A DNA stretch of 14,234 nt, from assembly GCA_018817845.1 (NCBI GenBank), contig JAHITH010000007.1:1-14234 (forward strand), given 5' to 3'. The position numbers and the translations under genes are program-made. Of the stretch, positions 5,607-10,454 are shown piece by piece (the stretch's first letter is position 1; each line of letters opens with the position of its first letter). The DNA comes from Patescibacteria group bacterium. Lineage in GTDB: Bacteria; Patescibacteriota; Microgenomatia; UBA1400; MFAQ01. Under the pieces are notes generated by a model. The model did not search any database, was not told the DNA's origin, and worked only from the letters and a program-made list of their open reading frames with translations.

Positions 5607-6812
5607 ATGGATATTGGAGGAGCAGAAAAAAGTATTGAACAGGGTTTTAGATTATCGGAACTAAGGAAAAGAATTTCTTCTCCGGAAGACTGGATGCGAA
5701 AGCGATGGGAAACAAATATTGTTGATGGGTTTTCCAGATTGGATAATATTAAAATCGGTAATCCCAAAATTGAAAAACTTAAGGATTATGCTAAAAACCT
5801 TGATGAAAAATTTGAATATTTGAATAAACCTGTTGGCTTAACTGCCCAACAAGCGGAGTTGTTGATGAGCAAAATACCAAAGGAAGACAGGGATGCGGGT
5901 TTTGACGCTACTATTTTGAGCCTAAGAAAAGAAACAAACTACCTTGATGAGTTGGAAGAGGTTGGAATAAGTGCGGCCTTATTAACGGGTTTAGAAAATG
6001 GCAAGTATAAAGCATTTGTTTTGTTTTTAGCACCTGATTCAATATTTACAAAAGGCATGAAGAAAAAGGGTGTGATGGCGTGTTATTTTTCAATTCTTGA
6101 TACTGTGGTTGTTCCACAAAAGGCACCCACTTCGGAGGAAATGTGGTTGATGTTGGCAACAGAAGGTAGGCTTCCGGAATTTGTTTCTAGCTTGGATCAT
6201 GAATTGACCCATGACTTACAATGGAGCAAGGGTCAAAGAGCGATTATGTTGGGATTATCTACATCTCAACAAGTAAGTTACTTTTCACTTTTACAAAAAT
6301 ATGGACTGCTAGTTGCCTTAAGTGTTTCATCAGCTATTGGGATACTGTCCCGTCGTTTGGCACGAAAATTGGATAATGACGAAATGCTTGCAGAAATTCA
6401 TGCTTACGAGGCATCTGCCAGTTCACCTTCCGCAATGGACAACCCGACAGACAAATTCCAAATTGCTGGGCATGTCATTCATGAATATGAACTAAAATCA
6501 AGGATCATTGAAGATGCACTTAGAGCTTATGATTCGATTCATTTGCTTAGAATTATGGGCTTAAAAGACAAAAAACTGGGAGAATTAGTTACTCGAGCAA
6601 GATTTGATGAAGACACGAGGACATTTCCAAGACTTGAACAGGCATTAATTGAGCGAAAAAATGACTGGGGAATAATAAATGATGAAGATTTTGAGAAAGT
6701 AACTAAGGCTCTTTTGGCTCAACACGATATGGAACTAAGATTTCAAAGGCATAGGGCTCAGGAAGTTGCCACCAGAGAACTCCGAAGAGAGACAGGGAAA
6801 TGGTTTGATTAA
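5607..6812 (+). CDS. putative zinc metallopeptidase (HELTH motif) with internal membrane segment
   Basis: A 401-residue protein that I cannot place in a named family. Residues 198-202 are HELTH, a textbook HExxH zinc-binding and catalytic motif, preceded by a hydrophobic stretch (FVSSLD) as in gluzincins. An acidic cluster downstream (DEMLAEIHAYEAS, 258-270) offers E259, E263 or E268 as a third zinc ligand. Between them, about 231-248 is hydrophobic (KYGLLVALSVSSAIGILS), probably one membrane helix or hairpin next to the active site. The N-terminal 130 residues are helical and charged with no signal peptide; the C-terminal 100 are also helical and charged. The ATG at 5607 follows TAATAT by 6 nt; no Shine-Dalgarno is visible. 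The gene is G-rich on its coding strand, unlike the gltX operon, and direct 48-bp repeats flank it. Protease activity is inferred from the motif alone. Confidence 0.68.
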   Translation: MDIGGAEKSIEQGFRLSELRKRISSPEDWMRKRWETNIVDGFSRLDNIKIGNPKIEKLKDYAKNLDEKFEYLNKPVGLTAQQAELLMSKIPKEDRDAGFDATILSLRKETNYLDELEEVGISAALLTGLENGKYKAFVLFLAPDSIFTKGMKKKGVMACYFSILDTVVVPQKAPTSEEMWLMLATEGRLPEFVSSLDHELTHDLQWSKGQRAIMLGLSTSQQVSYFSLLQKYGLLVALSVSSAIGILSRRLARKLDNDEMLAEIHAYEASASSPSAMDNPTDKFQIAGHVIHEYELKSRIIEDALRAYDSIHLLRIMGLKDKKLGELVTRARFDEDTRTFPRLEQALIERKNDWGIINDEDFEKVTKALLAQHDMELRFQRHRAQEVATRELRRETGKWFD

Positions 6813-6891
6813 AAATAATGGTGTACCTTGGTAGCAGAAGAAGGTTTAGTTACGCTCACAATCTGCACTCATTTCATTCGTTAAGTGTTGG

Positions 6892-6939
6892 CGAGCCTGG
6901 ACGATCCACCAAGGGTGGACAAGTATTAGAACCTATTTT
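6892..6939 (+). repeat. 48-bp hairpin repeat, copy 2
   Basis: Direct repeat of 5419-5466 with five substitutions. Two of them compensate: the hairpin here is TCCACC-AAG-GGTGGA (6905-6919), so a G-C pair of copy 1 is an A-T pair in this one. This suggests selection on the fold or divergence of active palindromes. It lies in the 168-nt gap between the metallopeptidase and DUF1003 genes; the first 80 nt of that gap show nothing I recognise. Confidence 0.8.
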
Positions 6940-6965
6940 GTTGAAAGTGTTTGCAAAAGCCCACC

Positions 6966-6974
6966 TGATATAAT
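6966..6974 (+). promoter_or_regulatory. extended -10 of the DUF1003 gene
   Basis: TGA-TATAAT is a perfect extended -10. It ends 6 nt before the ATG at 6981, so the transcript should start on or next to the start codon. No good -35 is present at 17 nt; the TG extension may make up for it. Confidence 0.6.
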
Positions 6975-6980
6975 GAAAAC

Positions 6981-7454
6981 ATGGCCATAAAAAGCATTAA
7001 GGCTAAAGCGAATCTCAAAAGAAATTGGGTAGAAAAAATTGCTGATTTGCTGACCCAAAAGTTTGGGACAGTTCTTTTTTTGAGCATTAATGCCACTTGG
7101 TTTATTATCTGGCTATTGGTCAATCTAGATTTAATTCCCGGAATCAAACCATTTGACTCTTTCCCTTTTGGTTTACTAACAATGATTGTTTCATTAGAGG
7201 CTATTTTTCTGGCCATCATTGTTTTAATTTCCCAGAATCGGGAAGAAAAAATTTCCGACCTAAGAGAGGAAATAAGTTTGCAAATCGGCATTTATTCTGA
7301 AAGAGAGCTATCTAAGGTTTTAGAGTTGATGATGCTTATCTTAAAGAAAAATAATATTGATGTTTCTCAAGACAAACAACTTCAAAGAATGCTCAAGCCT
7401 TTTGACATGAATCGGGTAGAAAAAGTTTTAGAAAATGAAGTCAACGAAACTTAG
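6981..7454 (+). CDS. DUF1003 family membrane protein
   Basis: A 157-residue protein. A charged N-terminal helix (1-25) is followed by two membrane helices at about 27-48 and 63-84, separated by a short loop containing PFDSFPF (57-63). The signature W-x-x-x-N, P-F-D-x-x-P-F-x-L-L-T, S-L-E-A-I-F-L-A-I and SQNR (84-87) matches DUF1003, a family of unknown function. After the second helix comes a long amphipathic, Glu/Lys-rich tail (REEKISDLREEI onward) with coiled-coil character, probably cytoplasmic. It is followed 38 nt later by the CDF transporter gene on the same strand, but each has its own -10 box, so a shared transcript is possible rather than certain. Confidence 0.87.
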   Translation: MAIKSIKAKANLKRNWVEKIADLLTQKFGTVLFLSINATWFIIWLLVNLDLIPGIKPFDSFPFGLLTMIVSLEAIFLAIIVLISQNREEKISDLREEISLQIGIYSERELSKVLELMMLILKKNNIDVSQDKQLQRMLKPFDMNRVEKVLENEVNET

Positions 7455-7480
7455 TGGAAGGGGATAAGAACCTATTTATT

Positions 7481-7486
7481 TATAAT
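7481..7486 (+). promoter_or_regulatory. -10 box of the CDF transporter gene
   Basis: A consensus TATAAT ends 6 nt before the ATG at 7493, again predicting a leaderless transcript. Just upstream, AGAACCTATTT at 7467-7477 is identical to the right end of the 48-bp repeats and may be a remnant of a third copy. Confidence 0.5.
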
Positions 7487-7492
7487 TAAACC

Positions 7493-8428
7493 ATGCAGGA
7501 TAAAAAAATTTCTATAACCTCAGAAAAAGTAGTAAAAGTATCCTTCTTGGTAGATATCAGTGATGTTTTAATAAACTTACTGGTATCAATACTTTCTGGA
7601 AGCGTTGTCATGTTTTCTCAAGCTTTACAAGGAGGTGCTGATCTTTTAGCTTCTGGATTTTTGGTTTTCGGTATTAAAAAGTCAAAAAGGCTACCGGATC
7701 ATAAACACCCTTTTGGTTACGGTAGGGAGACATATTTTTGGACTTTTCTTTCAGCCCTGACAACTTTTCTGATAACTGCAGGTGTGTCATTTTATTTAGG
7801 ATTAAAAAGATTTTTAAATCCCCAACCGATTGATAACGTTAATTTGGTAATCGTAGTTCTGTTAGTGTCAATATTGACAAATGGATACGCCATGTCTTTA
7901 AGTTTCAGAAGACTTTTGGGCAAAAGTGTTTATAAGAATGTTTTACAAATTTTTCTTCACTCGGCATTTATTGCAACCAAAACTGCTTTTGTCTTGGATT
8001 TGATGGGTACACTAGCTTCAATATTGGGCTTAATATCTATTTTGCTCTATAAATTCAGCAACAACCAAAAATTAGATGGCCTAGGCGCAATGCTTATTGG
8101 TACGACCTTGGCGATATTGGCAATTTATATCTTAAAAAGTGCGAAAGATTTTTTGGTTGGGCAAAGTGCGTCGCTCGACACTGAAGATAAAATTAAATCC
8201 ACTGTCGAAGCTTTGTCAGAAGTTAAAAAGGTAATAGGTTTAAGAACTTTGCATATTGGTACAGATACCTTACTGGTAGATATAGAAGTAAATTTACAAG
8301 ACGGTTTAACTACAGACCAAATAGAAATTTTGATTGATAAAATTCAAGCAGATATTGTAAAACAAGTCCCCGAAGCAAAAGAAGTCAGAGTTGAATTAGA
8401 AACCCCCAAAGTCAAGGCTTTATTATGA
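7493..8428 (+). CDS. cation diffusion facilitator (CDF) family transporter, SLC30A9/ZnT9-like
   Basis: A 311-residue inner-membrane protein with a CDF layout: six hydrophobic helices between about 15 and 215, then a soluble C-terminal domain (225-311) with the alternating beta-alpha pattern of CDF cytoplasmic domains. The loop after helix 2, GIKKSKRLPDHKHPFGYGRE (60-79), matches the HPFGYGR signature of CDF proteins, and the following region resembles ZnT9-type members (SFYLGLKRFLNPQP). CDF proteins export Zn, Fe, Mn or Co by proton exchange. The usual metal-site residues are incomplete: in helix 2 the HxxxD pattern is Q46-x3-D50, and in helix 5 the H/DxxxD pattern is A165-x3-D169. Only the two aspartates remain, so the substrate or mechanism may differ. 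Confidence 0.86.
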   Translation: MQDKKISITSEKVVKVSFLVDISDVLINLLVSILSGSVVMFSQALQGGADLLASGFLVFGIKKSKRLPDHKHPFGYGRETYFWTFLSALTTFLITAGVSFYLGLKRFLNPQPIDNVNLVIVVLLVSILTNGYAMSLSFRRLLGKSVYKNVLQIFLHSAFIATKTAFVLDLMGTLASILGLISILLYKFSNNQKLDGLGAMLIGTTLAILAIYILKSAKDFLVGQSASLDTEDKIKSTVEALSEVKKVIGLRTLHIGTDTLLVDIEVNLQDGLTTDQIEILIDKIQADIVKQVPEAKEVRVELETPKVKALL

Positions 8429-8431
8429 TTG

Positions 8432-8540
8432 TTGCCGGGCTAGGACTTCCCGCCATTGGCGGGACTAATCCCGCTAGAAGCGGGGTGAACCTAGATGAAC
8501 GGATTCAGAGTCCGCTATCCTACCATTAGATGACCCGGCA
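8432..8540 (-). tRNA. tRNA-Gln (anticodon CTG) with a 38-nt insertion in the T-loop
   Basis: Without the insertion this folds as a normal 71-nt tRNA. The acceptor stem TGCCGGG (8540-8534) pairs fully with CCCGGCA (8439-8433), with discriminator A (8432) and no encoded CCA. The D-arm is ATCT...GGAT with a GG loop. The anticodon arm is GCGGA-CTCTGAA-TCCGT (8515-8499) with CTG at 8508-8506. The T-stem is CTAGG (8494-8490) with CCTAG (8444-8440). The first pair U1-A72 is typical of bacterial tRNA-Gln. The T-loop starts TTC (8489-8487) and resumes AAGT after 38 extra bases, which restores TTCAAGT if they are removed. The gene keeps a TATAAT box upstream. Whether the tRNA is spliced, tolerated or dead cannot be seen; a tRNA-Gln(TTG) elsewhere could cover CAG codons. 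Confidence 0.8.
8449..8486 (-). repeat. double-hairpin insertion inside the tRNA-Gln T-loop
   Basis: The insert consists of two GC-rich hairpins joined by a short AT linker. On the + strand these are TCCCGCC-ATT-GGCGGGA (8448-8464) and CCCGC-TAGAA-GCGGG (8470-8484). Exact ends are ambiguous by one A. The first hairpin matches the one in the 48-bp repeats in position and sequence (GCC...GGC core, TCC/GGA edges). Confidence 0.75.
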
Positions 8541-8551
8541 AGGTCTACCTA

Positions 8552-8557
8552 ATTATA
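8552..8557 (-). promoter_or_regulatory. -10 box of the interrupted tRNA-Gln
   Basis: A consensus TATAAT on the minus strand lies 11 nt before the tRNA 5' end, leaving a leader of only a few bases. The -35 region is weak. It suggests the tRNA locus is still transcribed despite its insertion. Confidence 0.45.
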
Positions 8558-8578
8558 CCTTTCGGACAGAACAAACAC

Positions 8579-8607
8579 TTGACAACGTACATTTCTTCTG
8601 TAATACT
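8579..8607 (+). promoter_or_regulatory. promoter of the RHH/PIN toxin-antitoxin operon
   Basis: TTGACA (8579-8584), a 17-nt spacer and AATACT (8602-8607) with a TG extension at 8599-8600. The ATG at 8618 lies 10 nt beyond the -10, so the 5' leader is at most a few bases. The TAATACT string is repeated at 8601 and 8611 (TAATACTCAGTAATACT), a possible direct-repeat operator for the RHH antitoxin. Confidence 0.55.
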
Positions 8608-8617
8608 CAGTAATACT

Positions 8618-8848
8618 ATGAATAGAAATACCGTGGTAATCAATATTTCCGCCCCACCAGATATTGCCGAACAAATATCAGAAACTGCCAAAAACGAAAG
8701 AAGATCTAAAAGCGAACTATTAAGAGACGCATTTTTGAGCTACTCTTTTGATAAAAGACTTGCAAAACTTCAACAAACAGGTCAAGTATTGGCCCAAAAA
8801 CTGGGGTTGGAATCTTACGACCAAATCGAAGAGTATCTAGAAAAATGA
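8618..8848 (+). CDS. ribbon-helix-helix antitoxin
   Basis: A 76-residue protein from the ATG at 8618 (MNRNTVVINISAP). An in-frame TTG at 8579 exists, but it lies inside the -35 box and upstream of any transcript start. The layout is CopG/Arc-like: one DNA-contacting beta strand (TVVINIS, 5-11), helix A (PDIAEQISETAKNE, 14-27), a turn at RRSKSE and helix B (SELLRDAFLSYSF, 32-44). A polar C-terminal tail (45-76) would wrap and block the toxin. The stop overlaps the toxin start (ATGA), typical of antitoxin-first operons. It probably binds its own promoter as a dimer; the repeated TAATACT just upstream of the start is a candidate operator. Confidence 0.87.
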   Translation: MNRNTVVINISAPPDIAEQISETAKNERRSKSELLRDAFLSYSFDKRLAKLQQTGQVLAQKLGLESYDQIEEYLEK

Positions 8849-9255
8849 AACTGGTATTAGATACCAATATTTACATTGCCGCGTTTTTAAATAAAGGTCT
8901 TGCCTCAGATATATTAAAACTAGCCCAAAGACGTAAGATAGAACTTTTTATTTCTAACGCAATTATCAAAGAAATAAGACGAAAACTATCAGAGAAATTT
9001 GGAATTAACCGAGAAACCTGTCAGGAATTCATTGAACTTATTCTTCAGGTGGCGACTTTGGTTAAACCAGTAGAGAAACTAAGCATTGTCAAAACCGACC
9101 CAACAGACGACCGAATCCTTGAATGTGCCTTGAAAGCAAAAGCTGGGTTAATTATTTCTATGGACAAACACTTGCTAAAACTTAAAAGCTTTAACGGCAT
9201 TGGCATTGTTCACCCCAAAACTCTTACTTGGATCATTCCTAAACTATTTTTTTAA
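8845..9255 (+). CDS. PIN-domain toxin (VapC-like ribonuclease)
   Basis: A 136-residue PIN protein of the 'putative toxin-antitoxin system toxin component, PIN family' type (COG1569-like). The first acidic residue is D6 in LVLDTNIYI, followed by E43 in AIIKEIRRKL, the DPTDDRILECALKAKA segment with D88/D89 (85-100), and D107 in ISMDKHLL. These form the Mg-binding pocket that cuts RNA; many VapC-type toxins cut tRNA or rRNA. Its ATG overlaps the antitoxin stop by 4 nt, so the pair is translationally coupled. The unit sits directly beside the interrupted tRNA-Gln, pointing away from it, in a region with broken genes downstream. The 3' end overlaps the opposing coiled-coil fragment by 12 nt. Confidence 0.9.
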   Translation: MKLVLDTNIYIAAFLNKGLASDILKLAQRRKIELFISNAIIKEIRRKLSEKFGINRETCQEFIELILQVATLVKPVEKLSIVKTDPTDDRILECALKAKAGLIISMDKHLLKLKSFNGIGIVHPKTLTWIIPKLFF

Positions 9256-9447
9256 GGATTTTACTTCCTTCATCAACGCCCCCATCTGTTCATTCATCTC
9301 CCTTTGAATTCTTTTTATCTCCATTAATTGCCTATCTGCTCTCTCATCTAGTTTAATATCAGTTTCCAGTCTGGCTCTATCATTTTTTCTTAACCTCGCT
9401 TCCTTTTTATCTCTTGCTTCTTCGGCTCTAGAGAGAGGGAAAATATA
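9244..9447 (-). pseudogene. coiled-coil gene fragment lacking a start
   Basis: A minus-strand frame open for 67 codons that ends at TAG (9246-9244). It reads AEEARDKKEARLRKNDRARL and continues through DERADRQLMEIKRIQREMN to KEVKSLKK, a Lys/Arg/Glu-rich heptad-like coiled coil, clearly protein-like. No ATG, GTG or TTG lies near its start; the first ATG is residue 42, and a stop bounds it upstream at 9450. It looks like the C-terminal remainder of a longer gene cut at about 9430-9447, where the opposite-strand fragment begins. It could still be a very short gene from the internal ATG. Confidence 0.45.
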
Positions 9448-9790
9448 TTATCAAAAAGATGGATGGGTAGACAAGCTATTGGGAAAAGTCAAGTTGACAG
9501 CTGAAATTAAAGACAAAATTATTAAGCATTATTCCGATAAAATCTCAAGAGATTTAAAGCTACTTCAGAAATCCAGCTCCCGAAATGATTTCTTACAATT
9601 TATTAAATACCTTCATAAAGTTATAAGAAATCTACAAATAATATATCTCCTCAAAAATAGCAAGCCTGTTGTGTCGGAAAAGTTTTTCAACAAGAGATTT
9701 GCGAAAATAGAGAACGGTGAAATTACAAAGTTGATAAGTAGTGTTTCTACTCAGATTGATATGAATTCTATTTACAAAAACATTCGTTAA
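9431..9790 (+). pseudogene. C-terminal fragment of an unidentified gene
   Basis: A plus-strand frame of about 120 codons reading from ERGKIYYQKDGWVDKLLGKV to QIDMNSIYKNIR. The only in-frame start is TTG at 9479, but protein-like sequence (KIYYQKDGWVDKL) extends upstream of it into the junction with the opposing coiled-coil fragment, so the 5' end is probably missing. It is Lys-rich and helical (AEIKDKIIKHYSDKISRDLK, FIKYLHKVIRNLQIIYLLKN). It reminds me of the C-terminal helical part of minimal nucleotidyltransferases, but no catalytic motif is left to test this. No promoter is visible close upstream. Confidence 0.5.
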
Positions 9791-9823
9791 AAACAACTCC
9801 TAGTGGTACAGTAAATTCAGTAC

Positions 9824-9856
9824 TTGACAAAGGGTGGCTTCCAATTTCAATATAAT
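9824..9856 (+). promoter_or_regulatory. possible orphan promoter
   Basis: TTGACA (9824-9829) and TATAAT (9851-9856) are both consensus, but the spacer is 21 nt instead of 17. No plus-strand gene follows; transcription would run antisense into the acetyltransferase gene. It could be the promoter of a lost gene or of an antisense RNA. Confidence 0.2.
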
Positions 9857-9881
9857 GCAATCTGAAAAGCTTAAGGCTTAG

Positions 9882-10430
9882 TTACAACTCCTTATACATT
9901 AAGACGTCATCGATTAACCCGCCTTTGTATTGATTGCCTCCTGGAAGCCTTCCGTACTCAGCAAACCCAAATTTCCTATACATCTCAATCGCATTCTTGT
10001 TTTTCGAGAATACTTCAAGAGTAATTATTTTTAATCGAGGTAACTTTTTGGCCTCATTTAACACATTTTTCATTAGGAGTTTGCCTAATCCTTTACCTCT
10101 ATATTTTTTGGCAATTGTAATTCCAAAATTACCAATATGGCTTTTAATCTTCTTACCCATACCAATATCCGAAATGCCAGCTAATTCTCTGTTGACAAAT
10201 AAAACTAATTTAATCGATTCCTTGTTTTTAATTTTTTCCCTTTGGCCTTTTAAATATTCTTTTTCGTATTTAAGTGTTATTTTTTCGCCCTGCCATGTAA
10301 TATAAGTTTTCTCTTTTGAGACTTTGTTCATATAGTCACACATTGATTTAACATCACCCATTTTTGGATACCGAATGACAATATCCAAACCGTTTTGAGA
10401 ACGTCCTTTATATACACTCTTTGGTTTCAT
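9882..10430 (-). CDS. GNAT family N-acetyltransferase
   Basis: A 182-residue GNAT protein. The acetyl-CoA-binding motif A is ITIAKKYRGKGLGKLLMKNV, with R111-G-K-G-L-G116 as the Q/RxxGxG/A loop; motif B follows as LEVFSKNKNAIEMYRKFGF (138-156), where the Asn and Tyr are typical of RimI-like members. The N-terminal part (IVIRYPKMGDVKSMCDYMNK) is the usual beta1-alpha1 start. The substrate, a protein N-terminus or a small amine, cannot be told from sequence. The ATG at 10430 has AGGA six bases upstream, the only clear Shine-Dalgarno in the window, which fits an internal cistron. It begins 24 nt after metG ends and is probably co-transcribed with it. Confidence 0.9.
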   Translation of the reverse strand: MKPKSVYKGRSQNGLDIVIRYPKMGDVKSMCDYMNKVSKEKTYITWQGEKITLKYEKEYLKGQREKIKNKESIKLVLFVNRELAGISDIGMGKKIKSHIGNFGITIAKKYRGKGLGKLLMKNVLNEAKKLPRLKIITLEVFSKNKNAIEMYRKFGFAEYGRLPGGNQYKGGLIDDVLMYKEL

Positions 10431-10436
10431 AACGTT

Positions 10437-10440
10437 TCCT
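10437..10440 (-). promoter_or_regulatory. Shine-Dalgarno of the GNAT gene
   Basis: AGGA on the minus strand with a 6-nt spacer (AACGTT) before the ATG. Most other starts in the window lack such a site and instead follow a -10 box or overlap the upstream stop. Confidence 0.5.
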
Positions 10441-10454
10441 GATATAAAATATTC

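Noticed and set aside
5419..6939. CRISPR array
   Set aside because: Only two distant repeats with a gene between them, no regular spacers and no cas genes.
8432..8540. Group I intron in the tRNA
   Set aside because: 38 nt is far too short and the insert is in the T-loop, not the anticodon loop.
8579..8617. TTG at 8579 as antitoxin start
   Set aside because: It coincides with the TTGACA -35 box; the ATG at 8618 gives a standard RHH N-terminus.
9934..10305. 123-codon plus-strand frame over the GNAT gene
   Set aside because: It is the complement of a clear GNAT coding sequence and has no family features; a shadow frame.
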